The notes under the pieces are model-generated. The model had not been told where the DNA came from, did not search any database, and saw only the letters and a list, made by a program, of their open reading frames with translations. The position numbers and the translations under genes are program-made. A DNA stretch of 55,085 nt, from positions 1,232,200 to 1,287,284 of the forward strand of contig BFEA01000311.1 of NCBI GenBank assembly GCA_003427395.1. Direction: 5' to 3'. Origin of the DNA: Chara braunii. Lineage: Eukaryota; Streptophyta; Charophyceae; Charales; Characeae. Shown in pieces: positions 32,501-42,096 of the stretch (its first letter is position 1; every line of letters starts with the position of its first letter).

Positions 32501-35500
32501 GAGTGAGTGGTCAAACACGGGTTCACGTTTCGAGCCAAGGGCTGTAAGGCTGCCGATGGTGCACGCAAGGCGGGACTGGATAGGTTTGTGCATGAGAAGA
32601 AGCCTTCCGAGGAGGAGGAAGATGACAGGTGCAACGACAATGAACGCCTTGAGTGTTCAGCGATCAATTCCTTTATTGCTTCGGACAGTTGCTCCCAAGA
32701 AAAATATGTCACAGATGAGAGTGGTGATGACGTTGAGGGTTGGGTAGGACATTTCTGTGCCGATAGAGTTGACGTCGACGGAGAGCAGGAGAGGTTTGCC
32801 GATGATGGCTGAATTGAAGATGGTAATGACATCTCCCACCCAGCAACTTCTTCTGTGCACAAGGAGATCGACGGCAATGCGACGGGTTGTGTCGCCAGAG
32901 CGCTGAAGAGGAGCTGGTGTGTGGATGGCTGAATTAGTGATAACTGCGACGTCTCCTGCTTAGCTGATCTCTCCATTTGTAATGCAGATGATTTGGACCG
33001 TGGTTCCGATTGCTGCCCTGCGAACGGCACAGGGGTGGTCATCAGATCAGACGCTGAAAACGCGGGAGTCGAACATGATGCAGAAGGTTGTAATGACAAC
33101 TGTACTAAAGATGATGTTGATGACAACAGTTGTGATGCGTCGATTGACTGTCGTTGTGGCGATGAAGGTGCCATATCTGGGGTTCTCTGTGAACAAAGGG
33201 CTGACAGAAGTTGGGTGTGAAGGGAATCCCTGACATCAGATGGCTGCGCTAGGTCTCTTTGTGTCCCTGCCGGACAAGGCAGGTGGTCAGCAGCTGCTCC
33301 AGGTACTACTGCAAGGAACTGCCCCGCACCCACGTTTGTTCCAGGTGCAGAATCTGCAGATAGAACGGGGCGACTTTCTGCATTTTCAATGGTGTCAGGT
33401 GCAGCTGGGTGGAGTCGCCATGCATACGATGTCGTTCGAAGCGCTTGTGCAAGCAATTTCCCTGGATTGGTGTCCGCTTCAAGTATTTCTGCAGGCAGCT
33501 GCCGTGCATCTGCGACTTCATACCCCACAGTGCAAGGAAGTCCAAACGTCTTTGCGAATGATGTAGGTTCCCGCAATAAATGCAATTGTGGCGTATCTTT
33601 ATGTGCTGTGATTGCTGCTGCAGGTGGAAAAGACCCTCCCCCGGCATGTGCCCCTGCTCCCGGCAGTGCAAGGAAGGTGCCTGTGCCTGCACCTGCATCT
33701 GTGCCAGTTGCTGCTGGAAAGGACTCCCATGGACAAAGAACTGTTCCAGGTGCCGAGGAAAGCAAACCAGGATTATCTGTATCTTTTCCAGGAGTGGGCT
33801 CATTTGACTGTCCTGCATTGCCATACGGTATCTCTAGTGCAAGGAACTGCCGAGTGTCTGCAGATGTCCCTGATATTGCAGCAACAGATTGCTTTGCCTC
33901 TGCTGTGCCATGTGGTGCATGTGACTCCCACCTATCTGATCCAGCTGGAGCAAGGAGCTTTCCACCATCTTCCTTGGTTGGATGTTCTGGGAATCGCATA
34001 ACGTGCAGACATGCATCAGTAGCTCTTCCAGATTGTGCTTGGGACTGCCATTGATCTGTTCCAGGTATATGTGGTTGGCCCGGAACTGCATCTGTTCCAG
34101 GTGTAAGGCGCTGCTGTGGAACTGCATCTGTTCCAGGTGCAGGTGCAAGGGGCTGACGTGAATCCGTACCTGTTCCAGGTCCAAGGAGACGGGCTGAAAC
34201 TTCATCTGTTCCACGTATAAGCAGCTGCCCTGGAACTGCATCTGTTCCAGGTGCAAGGGACTGGCCTGAAACTGTGTCTGTTCCCGGTCCAAGCGGATGG
34301 GCCGGAGCTGCATCTGTTCCAGGTGGAAGATGCTGCCCTGGAACTGCGTCTGTTCCAGGTGCAAAGGGCTGCCCTGAGACCATGTCTGGAACTGCATCAG
34401 TTCTAGGTGTAAGGTGGTGCCATGGAACTGCGTCTGTTCCAGGTCCAAGGGGCTGACCTGAATCCGTACCTGTTCCACGTCCAAGGGGATGGGCTGGAAC
34501 TGCAGCTGTTCCAGGTGTAAGGCGCTGTCCTGGAACTGCGTCTGTTCCAGGTGCAAAGGGCTGACCTGAGACTATGTCTGTTCCAGACGCAAGGAGACAG
34601 GCTGGGACTGCAGCTGTCGTAGATGGAGCTGGCAGTGAGTACCCTGGGCCTGAATCTGGGCCAGGCAGTGGAAGTGACTCTTCTGTACGTGCAAGCGTTT
34701 CTGTCAATGTAAGAGAAAGCACAGGGCCTGCTTCTGTTCCTGGAGGAGGGGACCTCTCAGCATCACTGAGAGCAAATAGAGCTGCATCTGTCCCGGGTGC
34801 AGCTGGAGGGGATTTCCCTTGGCAGTGATCTGCGCCAGGCAGCACACGGAACTTCCCTATATGTGCATACACCTCTGGGGTCGTCAGGCGTCGCATTGCA
34901 TCTGTTTCCGCTCCAGGAGCGAGAGAATGTCCGGGATGACTAGGCGGCAATGAACCTGCATCTGTTCCTGGTACAGCTGCAACTTGAAGGGAGTGCACTG
35001 CGCCTGCATCTGTGCCAGGCACTGCAGGCAGCACAATGGTCTTCCCTGTATCTGTTACCAGAATTGCGATGGATGGCCGATGACCTGTTTTTTCTGCTCC
35101 CAGAGCAGGGGATCTCATGGCATGACTCTGCGTTGACAGAGCTGTCTCCATTTTTCCAGGTGCAGATGCAAAAGTGTTCCCTGCGCATGCATCCGTGTCA
35201 GGCAGCGCAGAGGTCTTCCTTGTGTGTGTATGTGGTCCTGGAATCCCAAGAAGTGACGGTTGGCCTGCTTCTCCTCCCAAAGCAGTGGAGCTTGCACTGT
35301 GACTCTGAGGCAATGGACCTGCGTATGTTCCACGCGCAGCTGAGAGGGAATTCCCTGCATCGGATTCTGTGAAAAATGTCTGTCGTAGAATTGCACGAGA
35401 TGACACTTGAACTGCTCCGGCTCCCAAAAGAGGGGATACTGCATCATGAATCTGGGGCAACGGAACGGTATACATGTCAGGACCATCGGCAACGGAAATA

Positions 35501-38500
35501 CCGGAGAGTGCATCTGTGCCAGGCAGCACAAGCGCCCTATGTGGGTTTCCTCCTGGATTTGCAGGGGATGGCACTTGGCCTGCTTGTGCTCCCGAGGCAG
35601 GGGACATGGCAGCATGAGTCTGAGGCAATGGGACAGAATTGGTTCCAACTGCAGCGGAGTTCCCTGTGCCTCCATGTGTACCAGGCAACACAAGGTTCTC
35701 CCATCTCTGTGTCTCTGTTCCCGGCATTACAAGACATGGCACTCCAGCAGCAAAGGAGCTTGCTGCATGACTGGGAGGCGATGTGCCTGAATCCGCTCCA
35801 GGTGCCACTGGAAAGGCGTTCCCTAGAAACGTATTTGCACCAGACTGCATTAGTGTCTCGCCCATGTGGGTTCCTGCTCGTGGAATCGTCAGGCTTAGCA
35901 CTGTGCCTGTCGGTCCTGGAGGGGCGGAGATGGGGGCACTAGACAATGGAGCACCATCAGTTGTGCAGGGCAGCCCCTCATCATCGACTGGGTGTGCGGA
36001 GGAGAAAAGCATGCCCTCTAGATCAGGTGCGTGGGCAAGCACGTGTGAGCAGGACTCCGAACCCAATGCTGGCCACCATCCTTGAAGAACAACAGAACGG
36101 ACACTCCGGGAAGAGGGAGACATTTCCGGCATATACGAGGGAACTGGAGTGATGGCCTGGTCCACAGCCTGACATTCAGCCCGGCATGCTGTCAGATCTG
36201 CAGACAGTTCTGCAGACCGAGAAAGGACAACCTGCTCATTCACTGTGCGGTCATGGTCCGATGGATCGGTGCGGGAAACTTCGCGTTGAGGACTCACACT
36301 CCTTGAACGCGTGCCACTGGGATCAAGTTGTTTGGTCGGTGCCATTGAGACAAAGACTGGGTCTTCACGCAAAGCTTCATCTAAGTCTTCACCCAATGAA
36401 GAAGACACAAAAGAGTCATGCAGGCTCTCCTGGAGGCGCAGTGTGCGGGATTCAATGGGGTCATGAGAAGAAGCAATTGGAGCCTGCTGGTGGTGCGGCA
36501 GCTCTGCAATGAATGCGGCACATCCTTTCTGGAGTCTGTCATTAGTCTGAGAGGTTTGAAGAGAAGGAATTGCGAGGAGAGATGATGGGCATGATGGCGG
36601 AAAGGAAGGCACTGATGGGGTCCAGAACGGTGGTGCCCATGAGAGATTGCACCAGGCTTTGTGGCTAGTACCAAGAGCAAACCGAGGCTTGGGCTGAGAG
36701 CAGACAAGAGAATCCTGGCTCGTCAACGCCGAGAAAAAGCTAGAGTTGCTCGACAAAAGAGGTGAAAGCACATCGTCCTTGGCGTAGACCAAGGTGACTG
36801 GAGATCCTTGCACGGAAAATTGTGAGGGAAGCTGGACTGAACCTGGTCCTGCAATGGGACCACATTCTTGACCAGGAGTACAACTATGATTGCAATGAGT
36901 AGGACAAACATTCGGGCCACATTTAGAACATGAACTAGAACCTGGTGAACGATCAATGGAGGGGCGAACAATCGGCTCAGAAGGAGAAGCTCCCCGCATC
37001 GTGAAATCTAGATAAGCTGTGGAAGCTAAAGCAGCAGCTGCTGTCACCAAGAAAGCAACAGGAGGCAGCGGCTCACGAGAAAGAATCGTCAAAGAAGTTG
37101 GCGCAGTAGCAGTAGGACGAGGACCTGCTGTTGGTGCTGTTGTTGGTGCTGTTGCAGCTAATGCTAGTGGTGAATGTGACGATGGTGGTAATGGTGATGC
37201 TGTAGGAGGGGGAGAAGGAAAGGCTGTGGCTGTTGCTCCTGTTGTTATGGAAGCGACTGATGCTCCTATTGGTATGGAAGCTGTTGTTGGTATCACTGCT
37301 GTGGACGGTAAATCAGGTGATTGCGATTTTGGTAATGACCACGTTGAAGGTGATATGGTCAAATCCAGAGCTTGTGAGAAAGTGCGGCCTTCAGATGGCC
37401 ATATGGATTCATTGGTTGGACAAGCCACTGGCAAGACAAACACATTCTTGGCGAGACAGCACGCCATGGATGAGGTGTGTGTGGTAGAAGTGGTTGTGAA
37501 GCTGGACGCTGAGGAAGCAAGCACATGAACACAGTGCTCACTCCCTGAAAAAGGAGGAGGAGGAGGAGGAGTGGGAGGAAGTGGGGAAAGAGGAGCATGA
37601 GGAGAAGAAACACACAGGATGTTCGGTTCAGATAATGCTGTGGCAGAGAGCGGACAACTTGGGCAATTGTGTCCATGTGCATGCATGTGAGATGTCAGAG
37701 GATAGCCTTCCAAGATGGGTCCCGAAGAGGAAAATAAATAGGTAGGAGATGCTAGAGGAGGAGGAGAAGGAGAAGGAAGTGGAGGACACGGAGAAGAAGG
37801 AGAGGGAAATGAAGGAGGAGAGGGAGGAGGAAGGGATGCAACAACAGTAGCAGGAAGAGGAGCAGGAAATAGAGGAGAAACAGGATGAAGAGAAGAATGA
37901 GGAAAGACGGAAGCTGGGGAAGGAGGAGGACAAGGAGGAGAAAGAGGGACAGGAGAAAGCAGAGAAAGAGAAACCTCAGGAGGCAGCGGCGAAGAAGCGG
38001 AAGTAGGGCGAGAAGGAAGGGAAGGAGGTGAAAGACGAGGAGAAAGAGGAACTGGAGAGGAGGGAGAAACTAGAAGAGAGGATAGTGGAACAAGAGTAGT
38101 AGTACAGAGAGGAGGAGGAGGAGAACTAAAGGAGGGAGCAAATGCAGAAGGAGAAGGAAGACGAGGGGCAGCAGGAGCAGCAGAAGGAAAAAGTGATGGG
38201 TGAGAGGAGGGAGAAGGTAATTCAGACAACAGTGGCTGACCAGAGGGGATCTTACCGAGGACATATGCGTTAGGAAGGGCTCTGTTGCTTGTAAGAGGAT
38301 GGCAGGACAAGGAGCAAGTAGGTTTGTCTATTGTAAGCAACGGTGTCGAATGCTCGGATCTTGGATTAGGATCTTGGACCTGACCATGGACCTGATCCTG
38401 GACCCGACCTTGGATGTGATCCTGTACGAAACTCAATCCTTGGTCACCAGCAACTACGTTCATCGCTGCTGAGGCAAGCAAGATAGGAGAGGAGGATGTA

Positions 38501-40916
38501 GTAGATGTACTGTTTTCCTTAAGGTCACTGAACACGGTACCTTGAAATGATCTGCTGGTATCAAAAGACTTGAAAGTGCCTATCCCAAGGGTTCCATGAG
38601 AATTTGATTTTGTTGAGGTCACTGGATCATTTACAGTTACAGGGGATGACATGGGTACTCTTTCGAAGTTGACGTTAGCCTGCGCCTTGTGGATGTGCAA
38701 TCCGCTTCGACTTCCATCTCCAGGAATAGAATCGGGACTGAGATCCCGATCACAACTAAGGCCAGGAGCAGGAGCATGGCCAGGAGAAGAAGTAGGATCA
38801 CAATCGAGACCAGGAACAGGAGCATATCCAGGACCACAATTAAGACCAGGAACAGGAGCATGCCCAGGAGCAGGTGCATCTTCAGGACCCGAATGGTGAT
38901 CATAATTAAGACCAGAAACAGGAGTATGTCCAGAACCAGAAGGAGGACCATAAGTAGGACCAGGGACAAGAGCATCTGGACCATAAGAAGGACCACAACT
39001 GCGACCAGAAACAGGAGCATGTCCAGGACTAGAATCAGGACCAGAACTAAGACCAGGAGCAGGAGCATGTGCAGGACTACAAGGAGGACTAGAATCGCCA
39101 TTGGGAACAGAACGAGGACCAAAAGTAGAACCAGGACAAGGACCACAAGCAGAACCAGTAACATGGTCATCAGCCCGTTGCAGTCCATGGAGATAAGCAT
39201 CTTGGAAAGCCATAGCCATTCCTTCCTCTGGGATTTGGACGATAGGAGACCCTTCTTTGGATTTCAAGGCGAATCCACAGAGACTCTCTTCGTTTTTTTC
39301 CAAGGTGTGAGCACTCGCCGTTACTCCCCTTTTTAACCCCTGTTTTGCTATTTTTAGTTGCTGCAAGTGGGGGTTAATCATTTCCTGGGGGTCAACCGTT
39401 TGTGGAGGTTCCCCCGTTTGCCGAGGGGCATTCTGGAGATGAAGCATTACACGGAGGGCATTTCGAGGTTTAACCAATTCACGCGTGTCGTCTGGGGCGT
39501 CAGCCTTTTGCCAGAGGTCAGCCATTTTCCCAGAAGGGTCACTTTCGGGGTCGATCATTCTGTGGGGGTCATTTTGGAGCATTTGATCGTTGTGGGGGTC
39601 AACATCTCGCATTGCCTGGTATTGACTCCTCCGGCCGCTAGTCAACGAGCATTGACCCCTCTGAGCTGCTCCTGCAACCTCTGCCAGGGGGGTGACAGGC
39701 GTCTCCAGATCAGAGCCTCTTTCAGGCCTGATATCGGAGCCGTTTCCCAGCAATTCCAGCCTGCAATCACTGGGCTCCCGATTTTGACTTTGATTTTCCA
39801 CTCCAGCTCCGGTCAAACCTTTATCCGTTATCCTCAACATTTTTTCCGGCGGCACATGTGTGCCAAGTGCTTCTGCAGACGTCACCATGAATTCCAAAAG
39901 GGCAGAGCTTCGAGACCCGCGATAGCTATTGGCACCCACGTCCATTGCTAGGGATCGGATGCACGTGGAGCCATGACATGGCAGGAAGGTTGGGACCCTT
40001 TCCAAGCCCTCTGAGGAAGCTCGTAAGGCGATCGTCCTCTCCAGGGCTTCCGCCAAGGCCCCAGTTTCCTCAAAACTCGGTGGCAGATTGGGAGTGGGCA
40101 TCGGTGTGCAACCTTCACCTCTGGACACAAGCTGCTCCTTCGCTTGACGAACGGGTGCTCCCGGTCCACAAGTCGTTTCTCCACTCGAGTGTGATCCATT
40201 CAGCCATCCTTCAATCCCCTCAGAGTTTGCCTCTGGCCGAATCTCTGACCAAACCTCAGGCCAAACCTCTGACCGACCCACCGGACGAACCTCTGACCGA
40301 CCCTCCGGCTGAACCTCTGGCCGAACCTCTGACCAAACCAGAGGTCGAACCTCTGGCTGAAACCCTGACTGACCCAGTGGTCGAACCTCTGACTGACCCT
40401 CTGGCTGAATCTCTGGCCGAACCTCTGACCGAACCAGAGGTTGAACCTCTGGCCAACCCTCTGGCTGAATCTCTGGCGGAACCTCAGGCCGAACCGTTGG
40501 TTGAATTTCTGACCGAACCTGTGACCAAACCTCTGGCCTAACTTCTGAACGAACCAGTGGTCGATAGTCTAACCGAACCCCAGATCGAACCTCTGGCTGA
40601 ACCTCTGGGCAAAGCTTTTGGCCTGGTTCGAGACTCTGTGTAGGCCGCGTGGTGAACCCTCGATTCCCGGGTCTGCCGCCGACCTCCGCCACGGCAATGG
40701 AAGGCCCAGAAGGCCCAGAAGTTTTCCGGTCACTTGGACGCGGCCCTGTTTGCCAGCTGTCTTCCACCCCTGGCTCTGCTCCGTCTCTTGCAAGATTGTT
40801 GACGTCCCCGGGAAGATACCAATCCTGATCGTTCGATTCCGGCTGATCCGTGCAATGTCCGTCCTCCAGCGTTGATGACACTGCAACTGCCATTATTGCT
40901 GACGCCACAGGAAAAC
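23493..40916 (-). CDS. Giant exon (17.4 kb) of a very large Ser/Pro/Thr-rich repeat protein
   Basis: I do not recognise this gene. The frame is open without a stop from 40929 to 23470, impossible by chance at this length. On the minus strand a good acceptor (GGGTTTTGCAG/GTTTTCC) ends at 40917 and a strong donor (CGGAAGG/GTAAGCC) follows 23493. Between them are 17,424 nt, exactly 5,808 codons, entered and left in phase 1. If the donor is not used, the frame ends six codons later at 23470. In order the product has RPEV-type repeats; a mixed-composition stretch of about 350 residues; Pro/Gly repeats; an extensin-like Pro/Ser block; a long PGTDA repeat region; Ser-rich blocks with several duplications; a second Pro block; poly-Gly; TRFKE repeats; Gly-Thr repeats; a basic patch FVSRLFRSLWKKK; and a poly-Glu run near the end. 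No enzymatic domain or clear membrane helix was seen. It probably encodes a largely disordered scaffold or matrix protein; that is inference only. Confidence 0.75.
23617..23710 (-). repeat. (GAA/GAG)n coding run: about 35 consecutive Glu
   Basis: The trinucleotide tract lies in frame in the giant exon and encodes a long uninterrupted glutamate run near its C-terminal end. It is preceded by AEVEEAEYEGEI and followed by SQSPQLPHHSP. Length is likely variable between individuals. Confidence 0.85.
24740..25100 (-). repeat. 6-bp-type repeat (GGAACT) encoding Gly-Thr repeats
   Basis: TCCAGT/TCCATC-type hexamers on the plus strand read as GTGTG-type peptide on the minus strand, about 115 residues, with Asp, Tyr and Asn variants such as GTDYGTGT and GYGTKDGTG. 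A larger unit, TKDGTG.GTGTDYGTGT, is itself repeated. Confidence 0.85.
25830..26400 (-). repeat. TRFKE/TRFEE peptide repeats in the giant exon
   Basis: At least nine copies of (T/S)RF(K/E)(E/D) occur, nested in larger units such as RSEEEEQARNQTLTRFEESP and TRFKEQQRANESPPTRSEE. The segment is highly charged and likely helical or coiled. The DNA units (TTCGAACCTGGT or TTTGAACCTGGT) are clear minisatellite-like repeats whose lengths keep the frame. Confidence 0.85.
26884..26930 (-). repeat. GGAGAA hexanucleotide run encoding Gly-Glu repeats
   Basis: CTTCTC/TCCTTC repeats on the plus strand give EGEGEGEGEG-type peptide in the giant frame, about 8 units. Confidence 0.85.
28534..28575 (-). repeat. 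GGGGGA/GGA run encoding poly-Gly
   Basis: CCCCCTC-type repeats on the plus strand read as 15 or so consecutive Gly in the giant frame (after EGGC, before VPRDRRSQD). Confidence 0.8.
28935..29400 (-). repeat. Three tandem copies of a 40-50 residue Ser/Pro unit
   Basis: Three units follow the pattern NRPLLPAVxVSxS, several Ser, SPPPSPSWLPQPNAV, PSxVLRSEK. Copies begin near 29355, 29225 and 29075 on the minus strand. The third is more diverged (HQPLPTVIMSTS, SWLPDQANV). Unit sizes are multiples of three, so the frame is maintained. Confidence 0.85.
29690..29965 (-). repeat. Two tandem copies of a CxVSxSxMxQPPGS unit
   Basis: VENCGVSASGMSQPPGSRLP and LNCEVSTSDMPQPPGSQLPG occur about 60 residues apart with similar following text (AHDLSLSTTMAFDSCSPSLS and GHEESFSTKPMFASFLPSLS). 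Confidence 0.8.
30040..30500 (-). repeat. Pro/Ser-rich block with internal duplications
   Basis: The plus strand is almost pure purine (GGAGGAGAAG text). The minus frame reads PPPLPASPP repeats with a duplicated PPHPSPSP..PPLPPPPLASSSA.LxFTT module. It is extensin-like in composition only; there is no SPPPP-Tyr motif or signal peptide linked to it. Confidence 0.8.
31260..31460 (-). repeat. 36-residue tandem duplication (LLDLSSPVV unit)
   Basis: SVTLLDLSSPVVGEVLQLSH and SVMLLDLSSPVVSQVLQLSH are spaced exactly 36 residues apart, each followed by SD..PPC. The 108-bp DNA duplication is recent enough to be obvious by eye. Confidence 0.9.
33900..35900 (-). repeat. PGTDA repeat domain of the giant exon
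   Basis: More than thirty copies of a (P/R)GTD(A/T/E) core occur, densest at 34030-34610 as alternating units such as APGTDAVPGQPL and GPGTDTVSGQSL, typically 12-17 residues long. Towards higher coordinates the units lengthen to about 40-60 residues (PGTDAG..LSLP..S.A..PALGAEAG.. type). The DNA shows matching CATCTGTTCCAGGTGCAAGG words. The N-terminal part is older and more degraded than the dense core. Confidence 0.88.
37540..38250 (-). repeat. Extensin-like Pro/Ser block in the giant exon
   Basis: About 230 residues consist almost wholly of Pro, Ser, Leu and Ala (PSPSSPCPPLPSPSPPPLASP type). The plus strand is again a long purine tract (GGAGGAGAAG text), which could form unusual DNA structure. 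Confidence 0.8.
38700..39170 (-). repeat. Pro/Gly repeat (GHAPxPGLxxGP) block
   Basis: About ten imperfect units are built on GHAP(A/V)PGL(S/N)CGP(D/G) with conserved Cys in several. The DNA unit is about 36-48 bp around CAGGAGCAGGAGCATGTCCA. Confidence 0.85.
40235..40630 (-). repeat. RPEV-type tetrapeptide/octapeptide repeat near the exon start
   Basis: About 30 copies of a four-residue unit (RPEV, QPEV, RSEV, RPLV, QPEG) encode a strongly alternating charged repeat of about 130 residues. The DNA unit is 12 bp (CTCTGGCCGAAC on the plus strand). It starts about 100 codons after the acceptor. Confidence 0.9.
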
Positions 40917-41513
40917 CTGCAAAACCCAACTGCTATGTCATGAATTCCATCGCTTCCCAATTGAAAGGATAATGGGCATGGTCACCGCGGACCCGGACAC
41001 CAGACACTTCCGGACTGTCTTCTGGACTAGTGTCTGGAGCGGCCCGGACTGTCTGGTGATCTGGACATCACCGGACACCCGGACATCCCCGACCCAGACA
41101 GTCCGGACCGGTGCCAGGGGNNNNNNNNNNNNNNNNNNNNNNNNNNNNNNNNNNNNNNNNNNNNNNNNNNNNNNNNNNNNNNNNNNNGGCACTCACCTGC
41201 TTTGCACTTCGTAGTTCAGGCAGCAGAGCACCTGTCATGCGGCAAATCAACAAGCACATTCAACTAGCAGACATGCAGAGTTGCAAACAGTGCAAACCAG
41301 GCACAAGACTAAAGAAACAGAGAAAAAAAAGAAGAAAAAAGTATGATTCACTTTGAATGAAGTAATCTAAGTTCATAACTTCGTATAAGAGGAAAAAAGT
41401 ATGATTCACTTTGAATGAAGTAATTTAAGTTCATAACTTCATATAACTGAAAAGTTCGAACTTTGCAGTTCAATTCAGAACGTCAGAGTCTTCAGACTGG
41501 CAGCACAGTCAGT

Positions 41514-41561
<48 letters not shown>

Positions 41562-42096
41562 GGGCAGCGGTGGCGGGCGGCACTTCGAAACGGCCGCTTT
41601 GAAATTGCGCGGGCCTGTGTGAAGTGAAACCCGCTACCCCAAAAACCTGCAGTATCTTGTGTTAGGATGAAACGGCACTGAAAAATCACCTACGTAGAAG
41701 ACTTCTTTTTTGTTTTTGAACTTTTTTGAACTTTTTTTCTGTTTTTTTTTTTTGGTTTTGGTTTTGTTTTTCTCTTTTTTTGTTTTAAAGGTTGTGCGGG
41801 CTGACTACTGTTTTTCCAACTTTTTTGGAAAGAATGAAGAAAATGAAAAGTTTCAAAACAGTTAGAGAAAACAATGGAAAGAAAGATAGGAAGCCACAGC
41901 TGAGGGCAATCAACACGACAGGCATAACTGATGGACCCGTTCCGCAAGTTTGGCGCTCTTTTTTTAGATCGCTGCAAATATGCCACCTACGTCGACAATA
42001 CGAAAAGTACCTGCAAAAAAAAAAGAAAAAAAAAGAAGGAAATTTCCGAAATTTCAAATTAGTAAATTACCTGTAAGGCTGTAAGTTCATGCTCAC
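40917..42096 (-). other. Intron between the two giant exons
   Basis: On the minus strand it starts GTGAGC after CAGAAG (42097/42096) and ends TTGGGTTTTGCAG (40917). Splicing joins codon halves G and GT into Gly and keeps both long frames in register. The 1,180 bp contain a 58-bp tandem duplication (41341-41456, TATGATTCACTTTGAATGAA), a (CT)n tract (41516-41557), T/A-rich runs, CCGGAC-rich repeats beside the gap, and 67 unknown bases (41121-41187). An additional small exon in the gap cannot be excluded. A second possible donor (TTACAG/GTAATT, 42070) is out of phase with this acceptor. Confidence 0.65.
41121..41187. other. Assembly gap (67 N)
   Basis: A run of unknown bases flanked by CCGGACA-rich tandem repeats, which probably caused the gap. 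Confidence 0.98.

Noticed and set aside
36700-37000. Cys/His-rich text in the giant exon (CSKCGPNVCPTHCNHSCTPG) as a zinc finger
   Set aside because: The Cys and His spacing (C-x2-C-x4-C-x3-C) does not fit a family that I know, and it is an isolated 20-residue patch in disordered sequence. It may be worth testing, but I could not support a domain.
40970-41120. Coding extension upstream of the 5,819-codon frame through the CCGGACA repeats
   Set aside because: The frame is interrupted before 40929, a good acceptor lies at 40917, and this region is repeat text next to an assembly gap.
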